Below are positions 25,795 to 38,500 of a DNA stretch of 64,000 bases, one piece after another. The DNA comes from Apostichopus japonicus. Its lineage: Eukaryota > Echinodermata > Holothuroidea > Aspidochirotida > Stichopodidae. The stretch spans positions 20,233,841-20,297,840 of the forward strand of contig NC_092575.1 in NCBI RefSeq assembly GCF_037975245.1, in the 5' to 3' direction. Position 1 is the first letter of the stretch, and every line of letters begins with the position of its first letter. Both the position numbers and the translations under genes were made by a program. A model generated the notes under the pieces. The model did no database searches. It was not told where the DNA came from and saw nothing but the letters and a program-made list of their open reading frames with translations.

Positions 25795-28700
25795 TGAAGT
25801 CAACGTCGTCATTTTACGTATTACCCTATATCATTCCTAGTTTTCAAGAATATCTGGCATATATTCTACCCATCTGTCTTTTCAACTTATTCTTGATAAT
25901 TTCGCGCTTGCCAGGCAATTTGATCAGACACATAGGAGTTTTGATGTGATGTTATTTCTGTGGTCGTGTTTCTTTTCAACTCCGGAAGGATCAAATTTAT
26001 GTTATCACTGGTTCTTCGGACACTATTTACCTTATACACAAATTTGCAACGTTTCAACACTCCCTCCACCCCCCCCCCCACTCCCTCCTCCTATTGCATC
26101 TGCTTCATAGGTTAAAGTCTACTTTAAATTTCCTTTCTTCTGAAGATTTACAACTCTGTATTCTAATGACATCACCAATGCAATTATTGTCACAGGTATC
26201 CTCTGAAATGTCGATGTTTTTCACACGTGTAATTATATCTTCCATTTTTAATTTGTTATTCTTTTCTTATTTTTGTCACAGACTACCCTTCAGAGAAACC
26301 ATCACCACCTGTTCATAATGACGTCAATGACAATCATGTTATCGAGTCGCATCCATGAGAGGTGGAGGGCGTAGCACCACCACACCCCCTAGGCTAGACT
26401 TACCGATGGTATACGCCTGTTACAGCATTTGCAGACAAGTCGTGAAAAGTGTCCCGCAACATCATCGGTTAAAGTGTTGTATTTCTTCAGCCGGTGAGAT
26501 GTGATGGTCAGAACAAGGCCGAAGATCAAGAAGGATATCTTAGGAGATTTTGTGAGATTAATCCATAGAGCAATATATATGCTGCTCTATGGATGATGAT
26601 GAATCGTGCTAATAAGGTAGACGCTGCAGGTTGATAGCGCATTTTATAATTGTTTTCCTTTTCCATGGGACGGTGGGTGTGATTGGGACTGGAGGGGGAA
26701 GGGGTGGAAAGACGTTGGCAGATGCCCATGAGTAGGAAAGCAGTGTACATGTAGCAATAATATTGCTCTGCTCTTTATCTTCTATCGTAAACAAATTGTC
26801 AAATAAATAAGAAGTTTTGAATGTTTATGAAGTTCTTACTTAGTTGTTTGAACTGAGAACTACCAGTTGTTTCTACCAATCATCTGAAGGCCAAGTATTG
26901 CCCATAACATATTTGAACTTGTTAAAGTGCCTTCTAAGTTTCTATCAGTACTCCATATAGTAACTCTGGCAGTAGCAGACATTCTATATAGTTAGACCTA
27001 AGTGACCATACGAGATCTCTCAAGCATATTTTGGCACATGATCTCGAGCATATTTTAGGGACACCATTTCTAGAATACTTAGGGACACTATTGATTCCAT
27101 TGAAGGGGCCACCGTATGACGTCATAGGACACATGTCGTTCTACGATGAAGAAGGAATGGGTGTTCTGTACACGCTGTTTATAGCGATACCTCAGTAGTT
27201 TTATTCAACGTATACTTATTCTAACTGTTACAGTCTGTTCCCTTTTGACATCTTCTCGCCTTAAAACTTCAGTGATAACCGAAACCGATTCCCCTTTTAC
27301 AATGTAATCTTTGTGCGCGTTGTTAATGTCTGCGGTAGCCGCCGACTCATATCAGTGGCGCTATTCCATTTTATATTCAGAACTGAACCTTTAACAATCG
27401 GTGCCTCCATATAGACATTTTTCAAGTTCTTATGGGCAAAGGAAAAGTGATAGTAACAAAGTTGATTTAATGATCCTGTTACGACAGTTGTCTGTGATTA
27501 TACAGCGTGACGTATTTTGAAGAAATGTGTCGTAGAGATAAAGTACTGAAGTTTGTATTTGGAGACTTACTGCTTTTAAAAGTTTACCAAACCTTTTTTT
27601 AACTTGAGTCATCTGTAAAATATTACAAATCGGAGTCGTTTTACCAAAACATTGAAGCATAGAAGATATGCAACAGGGTATATTGTTAATCTGCAATGTT
27701 GGATATTGTTTTTATTCAGTGCGGTCCTTTTTTATATACTGTAACCGTGGTTTCATCTCCTTCTGTATTCCCAGTTGCCTCTAAAAGAAAGAAATTCATT
27801 AATTTAATGTAAAGTACCGTAAGTGCCTCAAATATAACTCTTAATAATTTATTAAAAAAGTCCAATATATTAATTTATATCGTCCAACGTATTCATGCAT
27901 GGACTACCAAATTGCAACGTATTCATTTTGTTTATTTAGCTTGTACTTTGTAAGATGACTTTAGGGAAATACTTATACTCTTAGACGTTAAAGATGGGCT
28001 TCCATTATTAATGCAGATCATATTTCTATAACCATTTATAGTTCCATCATTCTCAGGTGCTTTTTCATTTTGTAAAGTGATTAGCCTACAAAATTCAACT
28101 ACGAAGGGGTTATAAGAATTTACGTGGTTTATTTTGCCTGAAGATAATGCTGTTTTTATATGTTTAAGTTTTCCATTAATACTACTTATGCATGCAATGG
28201 GATTTGGGTGGGGGTGGGGGTGGTTATGTTGATGCAGTTGTATTCGTGGCATTATTCATACGTGGTATCTAAGTTAAAGTGCCTTATAATCTTAACTTAA
28301 ACAAAACAACAAAAGAGGTCAATAATGAATTAGATAACGCTTCTCTTTTACTTCAAAGGGAATTTATTTATTCACTCTCAAGTAATTCAGCAGCCAATTA
28401 GCCATGGACGAATATGCTAAATTATTCCCTTTTGTTTGTTGGAGGCTTTTACTTTGAATAATTTCTATCAGTCAAAAAATAATTCTGTCTTGGACAAAAT
28501 TTCTGAGGTACCGCCAAAATGTATTCAACAAAACACAACAGTGAAAAGCAAAATTCTAGATTCTAGTTTTCAATGAATAACTTAGCCTATACACATAGAG
28601 CCTATCGAACTTTGTGAATAGAATAAGGGCCTTATGATCTATATATTGGGAATGAAATAGTCTTGATTCGGAACTGGTTTATTCATTACAATAATCTCTC

Positions 28701-31099
28701 GTTGAAAGGCTAACTTAATAGTATCAAACTGTTAGTTTGAGTATAAATCCACGAGGACTAGAGTACACGAAATTTACTTTCTTTGAGTACGCGTTCGAGT
28801 ACAAGGTACCGAGAACCAGTACGGAAAAATACGCACTCAAGTATTGCAAGATCCACTATCTTTATATCGTTTGTCACCGTGTACATGTATGACCCGTCTA
28901 ATAAGTATTAACACGGCTAGCTTCTGGAGAAGAGACTACTAGCATTAAAAAGATCAGGCCCTCTATATCTTTAATTATTATAACGCTGAAAGATTACGAA
29001 TATAGTGATTTTTATCGGAAACAAATTTTGAAAGTATTTTCTTGTATAAAGTTAGCATATTTAGAAACAAAATAGCAAAGGCAGGTTCACGACATTCTTT
29101 ACAACTTTCTGGTTTGCTAGTATAGTATTAATACGCGCTTACTACGTTTAATTAACTAGTAGAAAAGCTGTAGCGCCATCTTTATCTATTGTTGGTTACC
29201 ATTTTTTTAGGGACGATTGTTGTTGAGGTAATTTAATTTATTCAATTCTGACTGCCAGCGAGTGTTTGAGGTATAATCTCTTGTAATGATTTGTGCTATT
29301 GATAATCATAATAGTATAGTAGCCAAATGAGATATGTTGTGATTAGTATATAGGTTTTTTTCTATTTAGTTTCGATAACTTGTGATTACTTATAAAGATA
29401 CAAAAAAGTACTAAGTTTATGCATTCAAACCAAACGATCCATTTATAAGTATTCAAAAACAAATTTAATATGTATTCATGAGGGGTCTTTTTTTCTCTGT
29501 AAATAGGATCATTTTCCTACTGCAAAAACAATATTTTTCAACCAAACAATCAGACTTTTTCTCATTATTTTGTTGATTCGTCAGATCCGTACAAGATTAT
29601 TAGGCCTCTATCAAATATCAGTTGTATTACTGGGCTAAAAATGGGTAATTTGAATTCGAGAATTTGACAAAAAGAAACGAAAGACTTATGAAAAAGTTGT
29701 TTATATGTTTCCCCTTGCATCACAGGGCCCTCTGCTGGAGAATAATGAAACAGATGCCTGGGCAATTAAAAAAGTAAAATTTAGTCTAAAGCAATTCTAT
29801 TTTGATTTATTCATGGTCGCTTCGGTGTTAGGAAGGAATTTTCTTCGGTGGGCTTTGACCCGTGACTTAGTGAGCTTGAAATGTGATTTTCACTGTCACT
29901 GTTGGAGACGGGCGGGAAGGGGGAAGGTGTGACTATCACCATGGGCGGGGATGGGGGGAGGTGTGATATTTCTCGCAATTTTTCTGTGATTGTATAGTCC
30001 TAATATGCGACGTATTGACATAACCCTGCAAAATCAATAAATCAAACTAACTTAGGTCCTTTAAATATAGAGGCACTAGAAAGATAACCCCCACCCCCTC
30101 CCTCCCCGTTATTGCATATGATTCATACTGTGCTATGTATGTACCGTGTTCGGTGTTTCGAAACGAATAACCCTTTCATATGAAGGAGGGGGGAAAAGTC
30201 CAAAATAGTCAGAAGATATTTAAGCAACATGATATTTCTCTATAAAAGTCTCTTTAACACTTAACACAGGATAAAACAAGATTATAATATATATTTTGCA
30301 ACATGTAATCACGGTAGCCCTTGACTGATACCTCGCTACCCCTCCTCCTCCCCCCCCCCCCCACCCTCTTCCTCGTCCTCACAGACTAATATTTCGGATC
30401 CAGGACTTCTCGAAAGAGGGAAAACCGACCTCGGGAAACACGTATTGATAGCCATCGAATTAAATTACCACCGAAGTATAGCTGTGTATATTAAGAAAAC
30501 ATCGTTTGAAAAGTACTGAAGACCGGCGCACAAAATGCCTGCTAATTTTATTCACTCTGTACCCTATTCTGAAGGGGAAAAAAGTTAGGGTCTCCGGGCC
30601 CAGCCTTTTGACCCTACCTGGATCCACCCTGGGTAATTAACAAAACAGTGAAACTGGGATGAAAATTATTTTGCATTTTCCTTGAAATCTTACTCCGTCT
30701 CACGCAGAGTTTCCATGAAATCAGTAAACCATTATTTTATGAAAGAAAATTAAAACAAACACCATCACGCAACATCATGTTTGAAACATATTCCTGAAAT
30801 TCTTATGCTAATCACCTCCGCACCCATTCACCAACTGCCCACCCCCGCTTGGTAATATTAAACAAAAGTAATACGACCTGCTAGTAGTAATCAAGTAATG
30901 AATGTCAGACCAAATCCTTGTTTCCCAAAATTACCTGAGCGCGAAGCATGATCAACGCCTAATTTCCAGAAAATGTCTCTCCCCACCCCCCCCCCCCACC
31001 CCTCCCCGTCGGTGACCTCTCCCAAATCAAAGTAATATATCTCGACCAACTTAAGGGGAAAAGGAAAAATACATATATATATTTATATGTGACCTCACT

Positions 31100-31744
31100 C
31101 ATCTGATAATGGCCATATATACAAGTCTATACAGATATACATGAACATCAACTACACTGAAGGAGCTAAAACATGACTCATACCCCCCCCCTCCCCCCCA
31201 ACTAATGTAACATTCATACTCCACAACACTATACTAGAAGTACTTCAATCATTTATGCTGTAGCTATCACATAACGCATACCTCACAGTCTATACAGATA
31301 TACATGCACATCAACTACACTGAAGGAGCTAAAGCATGCCCCATACCTCACCCCCCCCCCCCACCGACTTATGTAACAGTCTTACTCCACACCACTCTAC
31401 TAGAGTTATACTTCAATCATTTATGCTGTGGTTATCACATACCTCACAGTCTATAAATATGTACATGTACATAAACTATACACTGAAGGAGCTAAAGCAT
31501 GCCTCACCCCCCCCCCCCCCACAACTAATGTAACAGTCATACTCCACAACACTATAGTAGAAGTACTTCAGTCATTTATACTGTAGCTATCACATACCGC
31601 ACTTCACCCAACTCATAACAGTCATTCCCCACGACCGAATTTTTCAAGAATGTACCTCAATCATACTTTATGCAGCAGCATAATTTAGATGCACCTCAAC
31701 CCACCCAGTTAATGACAGAATACTCCACTACCCTCTTCCGCAAT
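31100..31744 (+). repeat. satellite array, about 165-bp unit (left part)
   Basis: Diverged tandem copies contain the landmarks CTATACAGATATACATG, CACTGAAGGAGCTAAA, a poly-C run, ACTCCACAACACTATA and TTCAATCATTTATGCTG. Starts are near 31123, 31289 and 31450. Later copies (31600-31744) resemble the array at 33.85-34.8 kb. Confidence 0.9.
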
Positions 31745-31789
31745 CAGGTGCGTATCCAGGGGGGCGTTGGGGGCGCGCGCCCCCCGGGT

Positions 31790-31952
31790 AAGAAAAAGAG
31801 GAGAGAAAAAAAAAAGAAGAAAAAAGGAAAAAAGAGGGGAAAAGAGGAGGAGGAGAGGAAGGAAGGGAAAAGAAAAAGAAGAAAGAGAGAAGAAGGAGAA
31901 AAGGAGGGAGTAAAAGAAAAACGCGAAGACACCGGGAAGAGAAAGAGGAACA
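31790..31952 (+). repeat. polypurine tract
   Basis: About 160 bp of almost uninterrupted A/G on the plus strand, inside the 2.1-kb TIR element. Open frames across it are compositional artefacts. Confidence 0.95.
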
Positions 31953-32206
31953 GTGACATCATTACAGCGCTGAAGGGAAGCCAGTGACGGATCAATGATT
32001 TCGTAAAAGTGTGCCTCTCCCTACCCCTTACACCGACAACTCCATTTTTTTTACGTTTCCATTTTCCTCTCTCACTAATGATCTATATATATACTATATA
32101 TGGTCTATCATAACGCGTGTGTAGAATTGTGCTATGAAACCAACTGTGGCTGGTCTCGAACTCGACCGTGTCGTCGGGGAACATGACGCATTTTGGGATG
32201 GGGCGA

Positions 32207-32523
32207 CCGCCCGCCCCCCCCCCCCATTCAGCATTTTTTTAAATGATATCGCTAAGTAATTTCAAAATAGAAAGTGCTTAGATGCAACTTACAAGGCCTG
32301 GGAAGTGTCATTTCCAGCGATCTGGGAGACATTTTCGGCCAAAATTTGCTTGTACGCTTCGCGCTAACAAATGGTCCTGGGTAGTGCCATTTCCAGCGAT
32401 CTGGGAGGCATTTTCGTCCAAAATTTTCTTGTACGCTTCGCGCCAACCTATGGTGGCGCTACGCTTAGATAATTTGCCTACAGGCTTCGCCCCTCCCTTG
32501 GCAAATTCCTCGCTACGCGCCTG
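32207..32523. repeat. internal copy of the 58-kb MITE, with one unit duplicated
   Basis: The sequence from the poly-C run to CGCTACGCGCCTG closely matches 58028-58307. Shared words include ACAAGGCCTGGGAAGTG, CCAGCGATCTGGGAGGCA, GTGGCGCTACGCTTAGAT and CCCTTGGCAAATTCCTCG. An about 83-bp unit (GGGAAGTG to GCGCCAACC) occurs twice in tandem here and once at 58 kb. Confidence 0.85.
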
Positions 32524-33847
32524 TTCGAATTTGTAACGCAAACAGCAGATATCACATCATATCAGTGAGCATGAAAATGGCGTTCCAGGATGAAAAGCCT
32601 CAAAACTGTCCGACTTGCCTGAAAAAATAACCAAAAATTTTCGCGCGCTAAGCGCGCGTTCAACGTGTCGATGTCAATATCATATAAGTAAGCATCGGTT
32701 ATTACATCGCATGCCATCATGTACCGTACGGTCCGTTCAAATTGCGCAGTATACCGCGGGATGCTAATGTAAACAACGACATGTCTCATGTAGATGTATA
32801 AAAAGCATGGAGGTCCAATTATGTCAAAAGTTTCTTTTACATTAGTAATGGCGAATTAGGGGCTGCACCCCCGCCGCGCAGTGCCGGAGCGTCCATACGA
32901 TCAGGGGGGCGGATGCACCCCCTGACGGGCTCAAATGGACTGCTGGCGCCTTTTTCAGCTCTTTACCACTTTTTAATTATTCTAGATTATTGACTTTTTT
33001 ATTGCGCTCTCATCTATTTATTGACATTTGTCACAATTTGTTGGTGTAATTTGGCGATGACACCCTATTCTTCGTTTATCTGCAAATTAGCCAGGCCCTG
33101 AAAGGGTCATTTCCGGCGATCTAGGGAGTATCTTTACTCAAAAATTGTCTGTGCGCTACGCGCCAACCAGTGGTGGCGCTCCGCTTAGATAGTGTCGAAA
33201 GCGCCCCTACAGACCATTCTCGCCCCTCCTGACCAATACCCCTAGCTCCGCCACTGCCGCCGCGCCTCCTACGCCTATGTGTGTAGTGTTCGGTTTCGGA
33301 AATATCTGCTGTATTTTCATTTCCTTCGACCAAGTTTTATAATAGCCGTTATAAGAGGTTTAATATTTCTACACCAATAAATTAACTGTGTCGGAATTTT
33401 CGAAAATTTGTGACCAACATTCTGCATCACACTTCCCTCTACTCGTGCAATTTTGACCGGTCTGTTAGGGGTTGAAGGAAGTTTTTCTATATTGGTTGTC
33501 CATAGATGAAATTTTGTACAACATTATGGGTATGTTTTGAAGTGAGTTTATTCACGAGAAATGTGAATTTTCAAATTCTGAACAAAGTTAGGGCTTAAAA
33601 CCTTGAAAAGTGGGGCTGACGGGTTTTGTGGGCCGCGACGTAGAATCACCTGCAAAAGCAAAGACCCACAGGAGATGCGATCAGGTCGAACATGACGTGT
33701 GCCGGGTTCACAATCTTCAAAAAGGTTATGGATGGAAAAAAACTATTAGGAAATACTTGGTTCTCAGGCAAAAAGTGTACATCTGGTGGCGCTCCGCTTA
33801 GATAGTAATTCGCGCCCCCGGGTTAGAAAATCCTGGATACGCGCCTG

Positions 33848-34795
33848 GCAATAATGCACCTCATCGATATATAATAAGGGGTTAATCAACGGTCTAGCGT
33901 GCGTTACTCACAGGATTAATGCACGATCGGGGGATAATGCAAGCGATGCACGAGGGCGGAGCCCGAGTGCATCCAGCGATAGCATTAACACCCGGAGTGC
34001 ATTAATCATGTGAGTAACGCACGCTAGACCGTTGATTAACCCCGTTCATTCATACACTACCATTTGTGTGGGGGAAAAATCATAAAACAAAACATTTTTG
34101 GTTACATATAACCAAAGATTTATTAAAGTCATGCCCCGTAATTTTACCGTGCGTTACTCACAGGATTAACCACGGTCAGCTGACCTGAATGGACCAATAG
34201 GATTTAGGAATCTTTACTAAGTATGAATGAATGTAGCTATACCTACGCCCACCTAACTAATAACGGTCATACTCCAGAAACCCACTACAAGTGCACCCAC
34301 TGCACAACCCACCCTCGTGGCAGCTGTAACTAAGATATACCTCAACCCACGGTAGAATACTCCAGACACTAATTCCGCAAGAATGCACATCGTTCATATA
34401 TAATGTAGCTAAACCTCCGCCCACCCAAAGAATAACAATCATACTCCACAACCCACTACTCAACCCACTCAATTAATGACAGCTGTAACCAAGATGTACC
34501 TCAACCCACGGCTGAATACTCCAGACCCTTCTTTCACAAGAATGCAGACCATTCATATATAATGTAGCAATTCCTCCGCCCACCCAAAGAATAACAATCG
34601 TACTCCACAACCCACTACTCAACCCACTCAATTAATGGCAGCTGTAACTAAGATATACCTCAACCCACGGCAGAATACTCCAGACCCTTTTTCCGCAATT
34701 CATATACTTTAGCTATTACTCCGCTCATTCCTTTATACTGTAGCTAGCGTATATACCTCAGCGCACTCCACTGAAAGCAATAATTTTCCACGACC
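33848..34795 (+). repeat. satellite array (right part), about 175-bp unit
   Basis: Copies share CTCCGCCCACCCAAAGAATAA, ATACTCCACAACCCACTACT, AGCTGTAACTAAGATATACC and CAACCCACGGCAGAATACTC. Units near 34.26, 34.42 and 34.58 kb are well conserved and the edges decay. It is interrupted by the hairpin element at 33878-34043 and following sequence to about 34230. Confidence 0.9.
33878..34043. mobile_element. 166-bp near-perfect hairpin repeat
   Basis: 47-bp arms (33878-33924 and 33997-34043) are reverse complements with two mismatches. The arms begin GGGGTTAATCAACGGTCTAG and continue through GTGCGTTACTCACAGG. The inner part is also self-complementary (GATGCACGAGGGC against GCCCGAGTGCATC). A partial third copy of GTGCGTTACTCACAGGATTAA lies at 34149-34169. 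No coding capacity. It interrupts the satellite. Confidence 0.9.
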
Positions 34796-35306
34796 CACTT
34801 CCCTTCAAAATACTAGAATTCATTCAAAATATAAGAGTCGAAACCTCAAAGGTATAACATATTTATAGTTTCAAGTACAGGGCTATTGTATGCAAGCTCA
34901 TCAAATAATTAGCCTGCATTAAAATATACGTAAAAGAAGAAATGTTCGGTACAGGCCCAAAACATACACCACCCCGCCGGCGAATTTTTTTTTCCCCAGC
35001 CCGGTAAAGGCCAAGATTTCGCACCCCGCCGTCTCAAATCAGCATAAAGGTTGCTCTAAAGCAACAAATTTCGTAGTTTTTCATGGCTTGAATACGTGGA
35101 TTAATTTTCAAACTAGACCTACATTTTTGTTTCTTTTTTCATTTAGATCACACCTTCGAAAAAAATTAGAAAATATCAGCGTTTGTTATTGTATCTTCAG
35201 TTATCATTCGCGAAAAGTTCAAGTAAGAATAATGAAACCGTTTACATCCTATGAAAAAAAAACCGTCGTAGTTTCGGTAACGACGTAATTGCCACACTTC
35301 GACCAA

Positions 35307-35521
35307 TCACAACCAAGGTTTCATAACCCCATTGTGATGTATCGGAGATGATTCGTCGACTTCTGCTGGGTGTACTGGTTGTGTAGCCTTCTTACAGAAG
35401 TTTCTTCTAATTTTTCTTTGAATTATTCCCACCATATCCGGTCTTTCTGATGCAAGGTTATATTCTTCGAAGGGGTCAGCTGTGATATTGAACAGGAATA
35501 CCTTCTCACCTATGTCCGTTT
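35307..35521 (-). CDS. sulfatase terminal exon
   Basis: The acceptor is CGAAATAG|AA. The exon encodes [20 protein letters not shown] and a C-terminal tail ending MKPWL, TGA at 35307-35309. [15 protein letters not shown] corresponds to the conserved LFDIDRDPEERHDLS region of ARSB. It completes the Glu codon split with the previous exon. Confidence 0.92.
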
Positions 35522-38500
35522 CTATTTCGAAATAAAACAAACCAGAAGTGAAATTGTTAATTCATTCATAGAGTTTATAATAGCTGGTATACATAAAGAC
35601 CAGTGGTATTGAACAATTGATTTCAGCTGATTGTTCCAATGTGATGATGCAATTTAATTAACCTCACACAAAATGGTTCAATAGTATTTATTAGCACAGT
35701 CTTGCGTTTAAGCTATCTATAGACACAATGTATAGTCTAAATATGACTCAGAATACACAATTTGACTTCTATTTTGTTTTGGTATTGTTTTGGCGGGGTT
35801 TTTTTTGGCGGGAGGACACCCAGACCATCCTTCATGGGAGGGAGTCCGCTCCCACGACCCTATAGTAAAAACTCCCTTAGAAAATCATATATACATTAAA
35901 GGTTTATGCTCCTATCTAATTGTTGCCCCCATCCTCCCACCCCCCCCCCCCCCCTCTGAGGCACACACAACTTTGAAATCCTCTAAACAGCACTTCTTCA
36001 ACCCATGTTTGGAATACAGTAACATGCTCGAGAGTTTAATCAAATTTTTGAAATCATAGATTAACAAACTCACAAAGTGTGAAACGGTTAACAAATAAAC
36101 TAGAAAGTAAATCACTGGGACGGAGTTGGTGGACTTCTCACTTTTGGTTTAAACTATGGAACGCCACAAGACGACAGATTGTACTAAGTTTGCATCATAA
36201 TAAGTTAAGTACTACTTAGTTTTGGAACCGTTAGTGCGCTAAATAGTGAAGTATAACCCCGTAATAAAACTACCGTGAGTGGAAGGTGCGGTAGGGGCCG
36301 GGGGTGGGAGGGGGTGGTGATAAGGGAGAAGTAGATGTGAGAGTTCTACCAACACATAACGGATCTTTAAACTTTCGAATTTGAAAGTTGACATTTTTAG
36401 AGTTAACATGGTGTGCTTACATGGACACATGAATGCTGTAGGTAGCATATACATACGTATGAAGAGAGGAGTGATCCGAGAGCATACAACATTGACCAGG
36501 GGGGTAATGAAGGGGTCCGAAAAATATGAGGTACAGAATATTAGGAAAGATATGTTTTGACCAAATGAGGGCCCGATAAAGGTCTCGTGCCCGACCTAGT
36601 TTTCTTAGTCACTGAGTATATAAGAGACCAGCAAGAGGCTTACCGTTGCCTAGATCAATGTACTTCCAACCTTGCCATCGGTACGCTGTTCTGGTATCTA
36701 CCAGATTATGGAAGCATTCCGATCCTATCGAGTATAAATATTGCTTTCGAGCGGATTTAGAATTTCCATTTCTGAAAATAAGAGATAAAACTATAACATT
36801 ACGAGAAAATATTTGCACAAAAAATAAGAACGTTTTTAACTAAGTATTACTAAATAATATAGTAAATTGCCTTCAGATGTATATTGACATCTCCAGACAT
36901 GCACATAGATTGGCGTGGCTAAGCAGGAAGACACGGCCTCTCAGTGTTTGGTAAGTGAGGTTAGTAGATCCCCCACCCTACCCCACCCTACCCCACCCCT
37001 GCCTTGAAGAATATTGTTTTAGTAAGATTTATCATACTGATAATATCTGCACTCATAGGATATTCATAATTGTACCAATTTTAGTCCCTTGAATAAAATT
37101 GTCCTAACTTGATAATACTCATCAATCTAACCCAAACCCCCCCCCCACCACTTCCGCACCCCTCCCCGCCATAACAATAGTATATAGCCATGGTGGTTTT
37201 GTGGATATGTTACAGATGAATCTGGTTTAACTTATTATATTATTTACTTCTGACTTTTAACATTTATATGAACTTACTTTATATTTAACCACATATTGAC
37301 ACTGTCCAAGTTGAGATGGCGTGGCAAGCTTTTCCCTATTATTCCTTTAATAATTGTCGAGTACCAATCCGAAATACCCATCAATCCTGTGAAGACTTTG
37401 CCTCGGGCGGGCTTTGCTAACAGAGGACTCACTAAAAAGGCAGGAACGCGTATTCCGCCTTCAAAAAATTCACCTTTCCACCCCCTTAAGGGAAGATTCC
37501 GTCCACCGAAACGTCTGCTTCCTCCGTTATCTAAATTTGAAAGAAGAAAAAACACATGTTCTCGGAGAGGTTTTGGGGGTTCAGGATAAAGGACTGTAGG
37601 CTATGACTATAGCTGGATAATTCCTATGTTTATATATGTATCCTGATATATAGCTTAATGCGTTGCACACGCAGTACTTAGGTGTGGCTGAATATAGGCC
37701 TATATACTGCGCAAAACCGTACTCACGATATCACTAACTACAATGTACTGCGTAAAACGTTGATCGTTTTATATTTTTGTATGGCGCCACTAGTTATGCA
37801 ATGAAGCCCTCGCCAACCTCTTATTTGGCTTTCTAGTACACAAAACTCCTATAGTGGCGATAAAGGCTCCCTCATGCTTTAACACCAGCAGCCCATGTCT
37901 TCTTGTGCCTCTGTCCTTCCCCCTTCCCGCCCCTGTCCCGTCACTTTCTTGTTTAAACCAGTGTTAAAATATTTGTTTCCCAAGTGAACCCTACCTGAAG
38001 AGAATATAAGTACAGAATTTTTCCACATTTGATTTTTCTTGAGTGATTTTATAACAGCCTCGACGACCCCGTCTAGTATTGTAGCTTGCGCCGAATGGAC
38101 TACTCTGTTAGAGGTGTTGTGATGCATATGGCCTTCTAGATGTTCAATGGGAACATCAAAGTTAGGACCATGGACTAGTTGTGTAGAGAGCAAGAGGAAC
38201 AAGGGTTTCTGCAAGGGAGGAAATATTAACATATGTTAGACAAAATTCCACCAGGCATTCGTCGTACGGTACATGACGTCACAACGCTCAAAATATCATG
38301 ATATATGTGGCAGATGCAATGTTGCACGTAAACCTCCGTATTTTTTTTCAGAGCTGCTATTGTCAGGCAAAAAATTACACCAGTGTATTTATTACAATTA
38401 TATCAACAACGCCATTGAAGTTGAAGTTTATAGACTAATGAAAGCATTTTCAATGATTCATTTAGACACGTGATATTTAAAAAAGTCGATGAATGGTGTA

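Larger units (their letters stand above)
13264..31099. other. long stretch without a supported gene
   Basis: It begins with intron sequence of the large plus-strand gene. No downstream exon in the right phase could be recognised by eye, though short exons may be hidden. Contents: a hAT-like element at 15.7-16.8 kb, TA microsatellite at 17.3 kb, polypyrimidine tract near 20.75 kb, minisatellites at 20.4 and 22.1 kb, poly-C runs and isolated hairpins. Confidence 0.4.
31740..33852. mobile_element. 2.1-kb TIR element inserted in the satellite, 5-bp TSD
   Basis: The element spans 31745-33847. The left end is CAGGTGCGTATCCAGG; the right end, reverse-complemented, is CAGGCGCGTATCCAGG. Both continue into G/C-rich subterminal sequence with a shared CCCGGGT-TAAGAAAA/TTAGAAAA-like word. 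It is flanked by GCAAT on both sides (31740-31744, 33848-33852). Satellite copies elsewhere read CCGCAAGAATGCAC, so the joined flanks restore an uninterrupted unit. No transposase frame is apparent. It contains a polypurine block, a nested MITE-like segment (32.2-32.5 kb) and a related segment at about 33.09-33.25 kb. Confidence 0.75.

Noticed and set aside
29728-29773. Possible short exon after a good acceptor (CCCCTTGCATCACAG)
   Set aside because: The phase does not fit the large plus-strand gene, the donor is weak, and 16 codons are too few to judge.
30390-30632. Possible transposon ending CCTACCTGGATCCACCCTG
   Set aside because: The right end resembles a TIR and GGATCCAGG occurs near 30398, but no matching left end or target duplication could be fixed.
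31670-31995. Lys/Glu/Arg-rich frame and its Phe/Ser-rich antisense
   Set aside because: Produced by the polypurine tract inside the TIR element.
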